A stretch of DNA of 64,000 nucleotides from Cyclobacterium roseum (GCF_010119225.1 NZ_WNKF01000001.1:558001-622000), one strand, 5' to 3'. Positions 1-8,993 are shown, counted from the stretch's first letter. A program made the numbers and translations. Notes: generated by a model from the letters alone, not told the origin.

Positions 1-493
1 ACCGGCAAACCTCACCTTTATATGCACGCACAATAGCCGAAGAAGTCACCTCAGCCAGATTTGGGCAGCTACAGCAGCTGCCTATTACGGGCTGAATGAT
101 GGTATTCATACCTATTCCGGAGGTACCGAGACTACCGCATTTAACCCCAGAGCCGTGGCGGCCATTGAGCGCGCCGGTTTCCGGGTAAATCACACCAAGG
201 GAGACAACCCCCACTACGAGGTGCGTTTTGCCGATGAGGGACAGGTAATCGAGTGTTTTTCCAAAAAATACGACGATCCCTTCAATGCCTCCGAAAACTT
301 TGCGGCCATTATGACCTGTTCCGATGCTGATAAGAACTGTCCGTTTATTCCCGGAGCTTCCCTTCGCTTACCCATCCCCTATGTGGATCCAAAAGAAGCA
401 GATGGAACGACAGAAGAGGCGGCCGTTTACGATGAACGCACCCGCCAAATTGCTACCGAAATGTTTTACCTGATGTCTCAGGTGAAATCCTGA
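1..493 (+). CDS. arsC: Thioredoxin-coupled arsenate reductase (LMW phosphatase fold), 5' end outside window
   Basis: This gene is open from the first base of the window (frame of base 2), so its start lies upstream. The enzyme would reduce arsenate to arsenite in the cytoplasm. The visible N-terminal part carries the phosphatase-like loop CTHNSRR (CX5R) and further on TCSDADKNCP, which supplies the two extra cysteines six residues apart that define the thioredoxin-dependent pI258-type ArsC. An ordinary low-molecular-weight tyrosine phosphatase lacks that cysteine pair. The acr3 gene follows 76 bases later on the same strand, the usual partner that exports the arsenite made here. An arsR regulator would be expected upstream but is not visible. 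The first ATG-like start inside the window (155) would delete the active site and is not the real start. Confidence 0.9.
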   Translation, partial: PANLTFICTHNSRRSHLSQIWAATAAAYYGLNDGIHTYSGGTETTAFNPRAVAAIERAGFRVNHTKGDNPHYEVRFADEGQVIECFSKKYDDPFNASENFAAIMTCSDADKNCPFIPGASLRLPIPYVDPKEADGTTEEAAVYDERTRQIATEMFYLMSQVKS

Positions 494-569
494 GTCATAT
501 AGGGTAGAAAGGGGTCATCGTTTCCTGGTTTTACTCCTTTAATGGCCATTATAAGACAATTAAAATTAT

Positions 570-1589
570 ATGAAGGGAATAGGTTTTTTTGAAAAATACC
601 TGACGGTATGGGTATTGCTTTGTATTGCTGCAGGCATCGTAATCGGCTCTTTTTTTGGCGAAAAAATGGGTTATCTTTCCTCTCTGGAAATAGCCCATGT
701 GAATATCCCTGTCGCCATCCTTATTTGGTTGATGATTTATCCAATGATGGTACAGGTGGATTTCAGGTCTTTAAGGGAAGTTGGCCGTAATTCCAAAGGA
801 CTGGGATTAACGGTAGTGGTTAACTGGCTGATCAAGCCATTTACCATGGCCTTTTTTGCCTGGATATTTTTCGATCACCTTTACAGTGCCTGGCTAACTC
901 CCGAACAGGCGGATGAGTACATTGCCGGAGCTATTCTACTGGGAGCAGCCCCCTGTACCGCCATGGTTTTTGTCTGGTCATATTTGAGCAATGGAGACCC
1001 GAATTACACCCTGGTTCAGGTTTCAGTCAACGATCTCATCCTGTTGGTCGCCTTTGTTCCCATTGTTCAATTTTTGTTAGGAATAACTGACTTTCAGGTA
1101 CCCTATGATGTACTCATCACCTCGGTACTGGTCTTTGTGGTGATTCCATTGATAGCAGGTTATTTGACCAATCGCTTCGTCATCAGGCAGAAGGGAGAGG
1201 CATGGTTGAGAGAACGGTTTCTTCCCAGGTTAAAACCCCTTTCGATGATTGCTTTGTTGACCACTTTGGTCCTGCTTTTCGCTTTTCAGGGGGAACAAAT
1301 CATTGCGCAGCCGCAACATATATTACTGATAGCCATTCCATTAACCCTTCAAACCTATCTTATCTTTTTTATAAGCTGGTTTGCGGGAAAATACCTCAAA
1401 TTACAGTACAGGGTTTGTGCACCGGCGGCCATGATCGGTGCGAGTAATTTCTTCGAACTGGCAGTGGCAGTGGCCATCGCTTTATTTGGGTTGAGTTCCG
1501 GTGCCGCCTTGGCGACCGTTGTGGGGGTCCTTATTGAGGTACCAGTGATGCTTTCATTGGTTCAACTAGCCAAACGGTGGAAGTATTGA
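570..1589 (+). CDS. acr3: Arsenite efflux permease of the ACR3 family
   Basis: The 339-residue inner-membrane protein has about ten hydrophobic segments and the ACR3 signature around APCTAMVFVWS, which contains the conserved membrane cysteine used for arsenite transport. Length is typical of the family (330 to 400). It belongs to the bile acid/sodium symporter (BART) superfamily and not to the ArsB family. It follows the arsenate reductase after 76 bases and the two presumably form one detoxification operon. No hairpin terminator is obvious in the 281 bases downstream, which otherwise hold only the leader of the next gene. Confidence 0.92.
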   Translation: MKGIGFFEKYLTVWVLLCIAAGIVIGSFFGEKMGYLSSLEIAHVNIPVAILIWLMIYPMMVQVDFRSLREVGRNSKGLGLTVVVNWLIKPFTMAFFAWIFFDHLYSAWLTPEQADEYIAGAILLGAAPCTAMVFVWSYLSNGDPNYTLVQVSVNDLILLVAFVPIVQFLLGITDFQVPYDVLITSVLVFVVIPLIAGYLTNRFVIRQKGEAWLRERFLPRLKPLSMIALLTTLVLLFAFQGEQIIAQPQHILLIAIPLTLQTYLIFFISWFAGKYLKLQYRVCAPAAMIGASNFFELAVAVAIALFGLSSGAALATVVGVLIEVPVMLSLVQLAKRWKY

Positions 1590-1870
1590 AGGGTATTCCT
1601 TTCTTTTCCAGCCTTGCGAATCCGTTTATTCAAAAATCGGTCTAACGTAATTTGATTGCCGTTCCGGATTTACCGGAGATACTTCGCCACTTTTTTAACC
1701 CCCATTTTTACCTCATTTACCGATCGCGCTGTCCGGTTCATCGAATAAATCCCGCTGACAGAAATTCAAATGCTACTTTTAACCTATAAATTTTTAAGCC
1801 GGTAAATCCGGTAATGGTTGGAGCTTCGTAACTCCTTCCAAAATTAACAGCAAAGAAAAAACAGCATACA

Positions 1871-3115
1871 ATGGGACAGTTTAGACTTTTAAGTTTCAGT
1901 ACTGGTTTACAAAAACAGCAGGACAGCAGGTTTCAGTTAACTCTGGAAGAAAGCAAGGTTTTATTGCAGCAAATGAAACAATGGCCAGCATTAGAAGAGG
2001 CCATGGTGCTTTCTAATGCGGAACGCACCGAAATTCTTTATTATAGTTCCAAAAGTCAGGAAGATGAAATTTTCCAGGCCATTCGGAATATTAAAGTGGG
2101 TGAACAGTTGCCTTTATCAAGTTTTTTTCAGCAGAATGGTAACGAAGAGTGTGCGTTTTCGCACCTAACAGAATTATGTTTCGGAGTGCAGGCCACCACC
2201 TATGGAAGTATTCCGCTCTATGCCGCGTTTATGGATGCACTTGAAGTTTCCGTGCAGGTCGGAACGTCAGGACCCTTGTTAGCCGAGTGGAAAAACTTTT
2301 TGGAAACCACCAACCAGTTTTTAATTGGGGAGGTAAGTTACCAGGCACCCAATTTTTCCATTTCTTTTACGGTATCGGACATGGTTTCGGAATTGGTAAA
2401 AAAAATCAAGCAGCCCAAAATTGCCATCATAGGCTTCAATGCTCTGGGAAAAAAGGTGTTTCAAAAGCTGAGAAGCAAAGGTTTTAAAAACATAGTCATC
2501 GTTGAAAAAAACATACAACCATTTGCTGCACTGAATACGAATGAATTAAATCAATTCATTTATGAGCCCATGGCGCAGTTGGGCAATGTGATTCAGGAAA
2601 ACGATATCCTTATTTCGACTTTAGAGGATAGTGAAGAGGTGTCTATACCGGATTTTTCAGCTACTCAATTTTCTTCCATGAAAGTGTTGATCGACCTGGC
2701 TGTGAAAAGCAATAAATTTGATTTGCTTAAAACCCACTCTCACCTGATCTTTTTCGAGCTTTCTGATATTTATCAGGTGATTCAGGGAAAGATGGAGATA
2801 AATAAACGCTGGTTAAAAAAGGTAAAACCGCTGCTTGCTCAGCGAAACAAACACTTTTTTCAGTTGATGGATAAAAAAAAAGGAGAGGACTTGTTGGCGA
2901 CGGCTAAACAATTACTCATCGAAATCGGTGAGGCAGACACCGGCTTTCCAAGGGTAATAACCATCGCTAAGCCTTCGGTTAAAAAAGAAACCTTATCTCC
3001 CAGGTCTTTTGCAGGTATTCTGGCGAAGTCACTTAAAAAAATACAAATGAACACGCCGTACAAGGATTTGGTGAATTACGATCGCCTGGTGAATGAATTT
3101 TTTATGCGCAATTGA
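1871..3115 (+). CDS. Glutamyl-tRNA reductase-like protein lacking the catalytic cysteine
   Basis: The 414-residue protein follows the domain order of HemA: an N-terminal catalytic-like domain, a Rossmann NADPH domain at about residues 183-215 (IAIIGFNALG), and a helical C-terminal domain. The family motif STCNRTE appears as SNAERTE at residues 48-54, so the nucleophilic cysteine is alanine (residue 50). The conserved LGEPQI segment is also degraded, to YGSIPL near residue 111. It therefore probably cannot make the thioester intermediate of tetrapyrrole synthesis. It may be a pseudoenzyme with a regulatory or structural role, and a true hemA should exist elsewhere. No heme genes adjoin it; the next genes are the his operon. 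A rho-independent terminator follows 58 bases after the stop. The family assignment is firm by motif order, the function unknown. Confidence 0.75.
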   Translation: MGQFRLLSFSTGLQKQQDSRFQLTLEESKVLLQQMKQWPALEEAMVLSNAERTEILYYSSKSQEDEIFQAIRNIKVGEQLPLSSFFQQNGNEECAFSHLTELCFGVQATTYGSIPLYAAFMDALEVSVQVGTSGPLLAEWKNFLETTNQFLIGEVSYQAPNFSISFTVSDMVSELVKKIKQPKIAIIGFNALGKKVFQKLRSKGFKNIVIVEKNIQPFAALNTNELNQFIYEPMAQLGNVIQENDILISTLEDSEEVSIPDFSATQFSSMKVLIDLAVKSNKFDLLKTHSHLIFFELSDIYQVIQGKMEINKRWLKKVKPLLAQRNKHFFQLMDKKKGEDLLATAKQLLIEIGEADTGFPRVITIAKPSVKKETLSPRSFAGILAKSLKKIQMNTPYKDLVNYDRLVNEFFMRN

Positions 3116-3173
3116 TTTTTCAGAATGGCATAACAGGTATAATTATTTTTTGGTTTGGTTGGTTTAATGTGAG

Positions 3174-3202
3174 AGAGGCTCCGATTGGGGCCTCTTTTTT
3201 TA
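3174..3202 (+). terminator. Rho-independent terminator after the HemA-like gene
   Basis: A 9-bp stem (3174-3182 with 3187-3195, one G-T pair) with a GATT loop is followed by an eight-T run ending at 3202. It separates the HemA-like gene from the his promoter, so hisG does not depend on read-through. Confidence 0.9.
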
Positions 3203-3224
3203 GGTCAGTAATCCACCCATTATT

Positions 3225-3254
3225 TTGTATGTTAGCAATAGCTCATTAAATTTG
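3225..3254 (+). promoter_or_regulatory. Bacteroidota-type promoter of the his operon
   Basis: TTTG at 3225-3228 and TAAATTTG at 3247-3254 match the Bacteroidota -33 and -7 elements (TTTG and TAnnTTTG) with an 18-base spacer. The predicted transcript starts around 3258, only a few bases before the histidine-rich leader frame at 3262, and leaves a leader of roughly 175 bases before hisG. Confidence 0.7.
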
Positions 3255-3261
3255 CGATATT

Positions 3262-3351
3262 ATGAAGATCCCCGAGCACAATTGCCATACAGCATCATTT
3301 TTCCATTTAGCAAATGCTCGCTGGCATCATGCGGGTCACCGTTCTTGCTGA
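3262..3351 (+). CDS. Histidine-rich leader peptide of the his operon (29 aa)
   Basis: An ATG at 3262 opens a 29-codon frame ending at TGA 3349-3351. Six residues are histidine (positions 6, 9, 15, 22, 23 and 26), including a tandem pair. That is far above ordinary His content, and the frame lies exactly between the promoter and hisG. This is the hallmark of a leader peptide whose translation senses charged tRNA-His, as in enteric his attenuation. The peptide would have no function as a protein. The stop lies 83 bases before the hisG start. There is no Shine-Dalgarno sequence, which is normal in this phylum, and the message would be almost leaderless. The mechanism (attenuation or translational) is inference. 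Confidence 0.7.
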   Translation: MKIPEHNCHTASFFHLANARWHHAGHRSC

Positions 3352-3370
3352 TCCCGGGATTTGTCCGACC

Positions 3371-3400
3371 TTCCCTTTGCAGGGAACATTTATTTTCTTC
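3371..3400 (+). promoter_or_regulatory. Candidate attenuator hairpin before hisG
   Basis: TTCCCT (3371-3376) and AGGGAA (3381-3386) form a 6-bp stem with a TTGC loop, followed by a T-rich stretch to 3400. GGGA at 3356-3359 could pair with the same TCCC, and TCCC at 3352-3355 with the downstream GGGA, so mutually exclusive folds are possible. The stem is short and the T-run interrupted, so this is only a candidate for the terminator of the leader-peptide switch. Confidence 0.4.
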
Positions 3401-3434
3401 AAAAAATTTATAGACACCAGTGTATTAATAATTC

Positions 3435-4295
3435 ATGGAAAACAATATCAGAATAGCCGTTCAAAAAAGTGGGCGGCTAAGTGAGGAATCACTAAAGCTT
3501 ATCAAAGAATGTGGTATCAAATTTCACAATGGTACCGGAAAACTAAAGTCCACGGCCACCAACTTTCCAGTGGAATTTTTATTTTTGAGAGACGATGACA
3601 TTCCGGGATACGTGGCGGACGGCGTGGCCGATTTGGGTATCGTTGGAGAAAATGAATTGGTCGAAAAAAATAAGGATGCAACGGTTCTTAAAAAGCTTGG
3701 GTTTTCCAAATGCAGGCTATCTCTGGCCATTCCCAAGGGAGAAGAGTACTCCGGAGTCGGTTATTTTGAAGGTAAAAATATCGCCACCTCCTATCCGAAA
3801 ATTCTAGGTGACTACCTGAAATTGAAGCAGGTACAGGCTGAAATACATGAGATCAGTGGGTCCGTGGAAATTGCTCCCAGCATCGGCCTGGCTGAAGGTA
3901 TTTGCGATATCGTAAGCTCCGGCTCCACCCTAATGATGAACGGCTTGAAAGAAGTGGAAGAAATCTTCCAATCTGAAGCCGTCTTGATTCGCAATAATGC
4001 GCTTCCGGTTAAAAAGCAGCAGATCGTAGAAAAACTGCTGTTTCGAATGGACGCAGTACAAAAGGGCAAGAAAAACAAATACGTACTCTTAAATGCACCC
4101 AATGCATCCATTGATAAAATCATTTCTCTGATTCCCGGTATGAGAAGCCCGACCATCCTACCCCTGGCAGAGGAAGGATGGTCGTCCGTGCACTCAGTGA
4201 TTAGTGAGGACCAGTTTTGGGAAAACATTGAAGAATTGAGAACGGCAGGGGCTCAGGGGATTTTAGTCGTGCCCATAGAAAAAATGGTCCTTTAA
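3435..4295 (+). CDS. hisG: ATP phosphoribosyltransferase, long form
   Basis: HisG joins ATP and PRPP to give phosphoribosyl-ATP, the first and feedback-regulated step of histidine synthesis. At 286 residues this is the long form, with two periplasmic-binding-like catalytic lobes and a C-terminal ACT-like domain of about 75 residues that normally binds histidine. Visible signatures are the N-terminal IAVQKSGRL segment and the PRPP-binding stretch around DIVSSGSTL. The ATG at 3435 is the only start giving the conserved N-terminus. It heads a four-gene operon, preceded by a histidine-rich leader peptide, so both allosteric and transcript-level control are likely. Confidence 0.96.
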   Translation: MENNIRIAVQKSGRLSEESLKLIKECGIKFHNGTGKLKSTATNFPVEFLFLRDDDIPGYVADGVADLGIVGENELVEKNKDATVLKKLGFSKCRLSLAIPKGEEYSGVGYFEGKNIATSYPKILGDYLKLKQVQAEIHEISGSVEIAPSIGLAEGICDIVSSGSTLMMNGLKEVEEIFQSEAVLIRNNALPVKKQQIVEKLLFRMDAVQKGKKNKYVLLNAPNASIDKIISLIPGMRSPTILPLAEEGWSSVHSVISEDQFWENIEELRTAGAQGILVVPIEKMVL

Positions 4296-4387
4296 AACCA
4301 GAGCAACCGAGGCTTGCTTTTCTCACCCCGGCCTGAGAAATTTTAAATCGCTTTTCGTTAATTTGAGGGACTAATAATCGACACAAC

Positions 4388-5680
4388 ATGAGAATTCTGG
4401 TGAACCCTGATAGCAAAACATGGAATAAAGAACTGGCCCGACCCGTTCAAAAAATGAAGGCAATCGAAAAGATCGTCAAGCCGATCATGAAAAAGGTCAA
4501 ACGCCAGGGAGATAAAGCCTTGAAAAAGTTTGCTCTGGAATATGACCATGCAGAAATCGATTCCTTACTGGTAGACCAGGGTACCCTGGATGCTGCCGGC
4601 GAACGACTGAGTCCTGATTTACGGGAGGCAATCCAAACAGCCAAACGAAATATTGAGAAATTTCATAAACTACAGGAAATGCCTTCCATCAGTTCTGAAA
4701 TTTCGGAAGGGGTCACTTGCATGCGCCGAAGCGTGGCCATCCAGAAAGTAGGGTTGTACATACCGGGAGGTACCGCCCCCCTGTTTTCAACGGTGCTAAT
4801 GTTGGGCGTTCCGGCAAAATTGGCCGGATGTAGGGAAATCGTGTTGTGTACCCCCCCGGATCCAAAGGGTGAAATTCACCCGGCCATCCTTTATACCGCT
4901 TCCTTAATAGGCATTACAAAAATTGTAAAGGCTGGGGGCGCGCAGGCCATTGCAGCCATGTGCTATGGAACGGACTCCGTCCCTCAGGTAGATAAAATTT
5001 TTGGCCCCGGCAATCAATACGTCACCGCAGCCAAACAACTTGCCACCCGGCAGGGAGTCGCCATCGACATGCCTGCAGGACCCTCGGAGGTTTTGGTTTA
5101 TGCCGATGAAAGTGCCGTACCTGAGTTTGTCGCTGCGGATCTTTTGTCCCAGGCTGAACACGGAGTAGACAGTCAGGTGGTATTAATCGGTCCTTCAGAA
5201 AAGTTCGTGACTAAGGTCCTGAAATTTGTAGAACTGCAGCTAGAAGAACTTCCCAGGCAAAAAATAGCCAAAAAAGCCCTGGAAAATAGTGTAGCCATTG
5301 TTATGGAGAAGATGGATCAGGCTCTTGACCTGATCAACGCTTACGCACCGGAACATCTGATTCTGGCTGTCAATGATGAAGAAACAGCCATTCAGGGTAT
5401 CGTAAATGCCGGTTCGGTATTTATTGGGAATTTCACCCCAGAGTCGGCAGGCGATTATGCCTCAGGCACCAATCATACGCTGCCTACAAACGGTTATGCC
5501 AGAAGCTATTCCGGAGTATCACTGGACAGTTTTGTGAAAAAGATAACCTATCAGAAAATCACCCCCACGGGGATTCAATTACTGGGGCCTGCCATCGAAA
5601 TCATGGCACAACACGAAAACCTGCAGGCCCATAAAAATGCTGTAACTGTTCGTTTAAACCACCTTTCAAACAGTAAGTAA
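4388..5680 (+). CDS. hisD: Histidinol dehydrogenase
   Basis: HisD carries out the last two oxidations from L-histidinol to L-histidine with NAD and zinc. The 430-residue protein has the family features in order: the GLYIPGG segment, the GPGNQYV motif, the DMPAGPSEV motif, SQAEHG (zinc/substrate histidine region) and APEHL near the C-terminus. The length is standard. It starts 92 bases after hisG and stops one base before hisC, so hisD and hisC are probably translationally coupled. Confidence 0.96.
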   Translation: MRILVNPDSKTWNKELARPVQKMKAIEKIVKPIMKKVKRQGDKALKKFALEYDHAEIDSLLVDQGTLDAAGERLSPDLREAIQTAKRNIEKFHKLQEMPSISSEISEGVTCMRRSVAIQKVGLYIPGGTAPLFSTVLMLGVPAKLAGCREIVLCTPPDPKGEIHPAILYTASLIGITKIVKAGGAQAIAAMCYGTDSVPQVDKIFGPGNQYVTAAKQLATRQGVAIDMPAGPSEVLVYADESAVPEFVAADLLSQAEHGVDSQVVLIGPSEKFVTKVLKFVELQLEELPRQKIAKKALENSVAIVMEKMDQALDLINAYAPEHLILAVNDEETAIQGIVNAGSVFIGNFTPESAGDYASGTNHTLPTNGYARSYSGVSLDSFVKKITYQKITPTGIQLLGPAIEIMAQHENLQAHKNAVTVRLNHLSNSK

Positions 5681-5681
5681 G

Positions 5682-6764
5682 ATGGAATTCGATCTCCAAA
5701 CGCTTTTGCGTCCACATATTGCTGCCTTAAAACCATATTCCTCCGCCAGAGACGAGTACAGTGGTAAAGAAGGGGTTTTTTTGGATGCCAATGAAAATCC
5801 CCTGGGCTCAATTACCGAACAGGATTTCAACCGGTACCCGGATCCTTATCAGAATGTTTTGAAAGAGAAGCTCTCTAACATAAAACAGGTACCCAAAGAG
5901 CAGATTTTTCTGGGCAACGGAAGCGATGAGGCCATTGACTTGCTTTTCAGAGCTTTTTGCCAGCCTGGGAGGGACAATGTCATCATCCTACCCCCCACCT
6001 ATGGCATGTACGAAGTCAGTGCCGGAATCAACGACGTTGCCGTAAAAAAAGTACCCTTAACCCCTGATTTTCAAATACTACCGGATAAGGTGCTGGAGGC
6101 GGTTGACGCGCACACGAAAATAATCTTTATCTGTTCCCCTAATAATCCCAGCGGCAATACGCTGAAACGGGAATCCATTCTTCAGGTAGTGGAGCGTTTT
6201 CATGGCTTGGTGGTTATCGATGAAGCCTACATAGACTTTAGCGCAGAACCGGGATTTTCAACCATGCTGGAGCAATTTCCAAACCTCCTCGTCATGCAAA
6301 CCCTATCCAAAGCCTGGGGCTTGGCGGCGCTGCGACTTGGGATGGCCTTTGCATCTCCGGATATCATTTCCATTCTCAATAAAATCAAACCTCCCTATAA
6401 CATCAGCGGTCTAACCCAGGAAACTGTGGTGGTGGCGCTCGAAAACGCTGAAAAACTGGAGCAAATGGTCCGGGAAATCCTCGTCCAAAAAGAGTCGCTT
6501 CGGAAGCAACTGGAAAAAATACCGCAAGTAGAGAAGGTCTATCCCTCTCAGGCGAACTTTTTTCTCGTCAAAGTACCCCAGGCGAAAAAAGTGTACCAAC
6601 GCCTGGTAGAAAAAAAGATAATCGTGCGGGACCGATCGGCCGTACAGCATTGTGGAGATTGCCTGCGGATTACGGTAGGAAATCAATTGGAAAACGACCA
6701 ATTTGTTCAGGCGTTGCAAACTGTCCTATCTGAGCCGTTCATTTCCGAGGTTGTAAATTCGTAA
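5682..6764 (+). CDS. hisC: Histidinol-phosphate aminotransferase
   Basis: This class I/II PLP aminotransferase converts imidazole acetol phosphate plus glutamate to histidinol phosphate. The 360-residue protein shows DANENP near the N-terminus, the NNPSG segment, VIDEAYIDF with the PLP-contacting Asp and Tyr, and [14 protein letters not shown] with the Schiff-base lysine. The ATG is one base after the hisD stop and the next gene begins four bases after its own stop, a tight operon. Position inside the his cluster supports the substrate assignment over other HisC-like aminotransferases. Confidence 0.95.
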   Translation: MEFDLQTLLRPHIAALKPYSSARDEYSGKEGVFLDANENPLGSITEQDFNRYPDPYQNVLKEKLSNIKQVPKEQIFLGNGSDEAIDLLFRAFCQPGRDNVIILPPTYGMYEVSAGINDVAVKKVPLTPDFQILPDKVLEAVDAHTKIIFICSPNNPSGNTLKRESILQVVERFHGLVVIDEAYIDFSAEPGFSTMLEQFPNLLVMQTLSKAWGLAALRLGMAFASPDIISILNKIKPPYNISGLTQETVVVALENAEKLEQMVREILVQKESLRKQLEKIPQVEKVYPSQANFFLVKVPQAKKVYQRLVEKKIIVRDRSAVQHCGDCLRITVGNQLENDQFVQALQTVLSEPFISEVVNS

Positions 6765-6768
6765 AATC

Positions 6769-7869
6769 ATGAAGAAGAAGGTATTATTTATCGATCGGGA
6801 TGGCACCATTATTAAAGAACCTCCTACGGATTTTCAGGTGGATAGCCTCGAAAAACTAGAGTTTATCCCCCGATCCATTACCAATTTGAGTAAGTTGGCC
6901 GAGGATGGAGATTTTGAGTTGGTACTCGTGACCAACCAGGACGGATTGGGTACGCCGTCTTTTCCCAACGAGGATTTCTGGCCTGCCCAGTACAAAATGT
7001 TAAAAACGTTGGAGCAGGAAGGGGTGGTATTTGCCGCCATACATATTGATAAAACCTTCGAGCATGAAAAGGCAGCTACCCGGAAACCCGGCACCGGTAT
7101 GCTCCTCTCCTACCTCAATGGCGATTACGATCTGGAAAATTCCTATGTGATCGGCGATCGAAAAACGGACGTCCAGTTGGCAAAAAATATGGGATGCCAA
7201 TCTATCTTTTTCGGTAAAGAGCAAGAACCCAATGCGGACCGGTGTTTTGACTCCTGGGATGAAGTGTATGCTTTTTTAAAATTGCCGCCAAGAAAAGCCC
7301 ACATCACCCGAAATACATCAGAGACTAAAATTGCAATTGATCTAAATCTGGATGGTTCGGGAAAAAGCCAGGTGCATACCGGTTTGCCCTTTTTTGATCA
7401 CATGTTGGACCAGTTGGCCAAGCATGGCGGCACAGACCTTAGCATTAAGGTCGATGGAGATTTGCATATAGACGAGCACCATACCATAGAGGATACGGCG
7501 CTGGCCCTGGGAGAGGCCTATCTTCAGGCGATGGGAGACAAAAAGGGAATCTATCGTTATGGATTTTTATTACCCATGGACGACTGTCTGGCGCAGGTAG
7601 CAGTGGATTTTGGAGGGCGGCCCTGGTTGGTATGGGAAGCCGATTTCAAGCGCGAAAAAATCGGAGACATGCCAACAGAAATGTTTTTTCACTTTTTTAA
7701 GTCCTTCAGCGATACGGCAAAGTGTAATCTGAATATCAAAGCCGAAGGGGATAACGAACACCATAAAATTGAAGCTATTTTCAAAGGACTGGCCCGAGCC
7801 ATCAAAATGGCAGTACGAAAGGACCTTCAAGCCCTGGATCAACTTCCCAGTACCAAGGGCACCTTGTAA
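6769..7869 (+). CDS. hisB: Bifunctional histidinol-phosphatase / imidazoleglycerol-phosphate dehydratase
   Basis: The 366-residue fusion has an N-terminal HAD phosphatase (about residues 1-165, nucleophile motif FIDRDGT and later GDRKTD) and a C-terminal IGP dehydratase (about 175-366) with the metal-binding motifs [14 protein letters not shown] and [10 protein letters not shown], repeated further on as [11 protein letters not shown]. It performs both the dehydration before HisC and the dephosphorylation after it. It is the last gene of the operon. hisH, hisA, hisF and hisIE do not follow, so the middle of the pathway must be encoded elsewhere. Confidence 0.96.
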   Translation: MKKKVLFIDRDGTIIKEPPTDFQVDSLEKLEFIPRSITNLSKLAEDGDFELVLVTNQDGLGTPSFPNEDFWPAQYKMLKTLEQEGVVFAAIHIDKTFEHEKAATRKPGTGMLLSYLNGDYDLENSYVIGDRKTDVQLAKNMGCQSIFFGKEQEPNADRCFDSWDEVYAFLKLPPRKAHITRNTSETKIAIDLNLDGSGKSQVHTGLPFFDHMLDQLAKHGGTDLSIKVDGDLHIDEHHTIEDTALALGEAYLQAMGDKKGIYRYGFLLPMDDCLAQVAVDFGGRPWLVWEADFKREKIGDMPTEMFFHFFKSFSDTAKCNLNIKAEGDNEHHKIEAIFKGLARAIKMAVRKDLQALDQLPSTKGTL

Positions 7870-7874
7870 AACAC

Positions 7875-7907
7875 AAAGGGCTATCCTGTCGTTTGGATAG
7901 CCCTTTT
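7875..7907 (+). terminator. Rho-independent terminator of the his operon
   Basis: A perfect 12-bp stem (7875-7886 with 7895-7906) with an 8-base loop starts five bases after the hisB stop and ends in T residues. It marks the end of the hisGDCB transcript. Confidence 0.92.
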
Positions 7908-8067
7908 AAAAAATAACCACTTTTTTCTTATTGCTGCACGCTTTCGGTTTCTACTTACCTGGACCTAATATAGGTTTACCAAGCATTTTTCGGTGGTTAA
8001 AACCTCAAGAGTTTGTTTTCCAGTATGTACGAAGTCCCTTCATTATTGGATCGAATGCCTGGTATTT

Positions 8068-8098
8068 TTTGTTGCAAAAATTATTTTTACTATATTTA
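8068..8098 (+). promoter_or_regulatory. Probable promoter of the TPR lipoprotein gene
   Basis: TTTG at 8068-8071 and TATATTTA at 8091-8098 (one mismatch to TAnnTTTG), 19 bases apart, resemble the Bacteroidota promoter. The ATG at 8106 lies only seven bases beyond, which would give a nearly leaderless message. Confidence 0.45.
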
Positions 8099-8105
8099 AA
8101 CTAAC

Positions 8106-8927
8106 ATGTTAATAACCAAACTACCCCTAACCTGTCTTTATGGTACCTGCTGGTGTCTGTTGTTTTTCAATATAAGTTGTATCGGTAGCTACAGAGATGC
8201 AGAATCCCTGTATTTAAATGGCAACTATGAAAGGGCCATAAAGGAATTTGACAGGGTCCTATTTATAAGCGGAACGGATATTAAAGCGCTTCATCTGCGG
8301 GCAAGGTCCTATGAAGAACTAGGGCTACACCGGGAAGCATTGGCCGATTATCGTAAAATTTTAGCCTTGGAACCCACCTATGCACAAGCTTATGCCGGCA
8401 TTGGAAAGATCGCCTGGGAGCAGGAGGATCTGAAAACAGCAGAAAAAAACCTTCTACTGGCCGCCATGCACGATCCCGAAGACTATGACATCCTGTTGTT
8501 ATTGGCTCGCTCCCTGATCAAAAACGGTAGATACAAAAGTGCGGTTGAGTTTTTGGAAGAGGCCAGCCAGCTCCAACCTAATGAGCCCGAGCCTTATTTT
8601 TACAAGGGCATTGCCATGGCCTACTCAGGAGACGGTCTGGGAACAATTGTTTCCTTTAACAAATACCTGGAGATCGAGCCGGATAACCTTACTGCTCACT
8701 ATAACAGAGGGTTTGCCCTGATGAAACTAGGCTACATAGAATGGGCTGTGGAAGATTTTGACTGGGTATTGGAGGAAGAACCTAAACATTATGATGCCTT
8801 GGCCAGGAGGGCACTGTGCTTAATAGAAGAAAATCCACGTCAGGCCTGTTTTGATCTGGAAACCGCTGCCAGGAACGGTAATCTACTGGCCAAATCAAAC
8901 CTTTCGCGATGCGCGGAAAGCCGCTAA
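8106..8927 (+). CDS. TPR-repeat lipoprotein
   Basis: The 273-residue protein begins with a hydrophobic signal ending in a lipobox-like FNISC, so it is probably anchored to a membrane outside the cytoplasm. From residue 35 on it consists of about six tetratricopeptide repeats with the usual pattern (for example ALADYRKILALEPTYAQAYAGIGKIAWEQ, recognisable by spaced Ala, Gly, Tyr and Pro). Such repeats bind partner proteins. No enzymatic domain is visible. It stands alone between the his terminator and a glycosyltransferase gene, so context does not reveal its partner. Confidence 0.8.
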   Translation: MLITKLPLTCLYGTCWCLLFFNISCIGSYRDAESLYLNGNYERAIKEFDRVLFISGTDIKALHLRARSYEELGLHREALADYRKILALEPTYAQAYAGIGKIAWEQEDLKTAEKNLLLAAMHDPEDYDILLLLARSLIKNGRYKSAVEFLEEASQLQPNEPEPYFYKGIAMAYSGDGLGTIVSFNKYLEIEPDNLTAHYNRGFALMKLGYIEWAVEDFDWVLEEEPKHYDALARRALCLIEENPRQACFDLETAARNGNLLAKSNLSRCAESR

Positions 8928-8993
8928 CCCTTAGCAACTGAGGTAAAACCATCTTTTTTACAATTTTTAACTTCTTTGAAAGGCTAAAAATTT

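Noticed and set aside
3225-3413. A 62-residue plus-strand frame over the his leader region
   Set aside because: It begins inside the promoter, in a different frame from the histidine-rich peptide, and has no sensible composition.
3812-4228. A 138-residue minus-strand frame
   Set aside because: Antisense to hisG, which is unambiguous.
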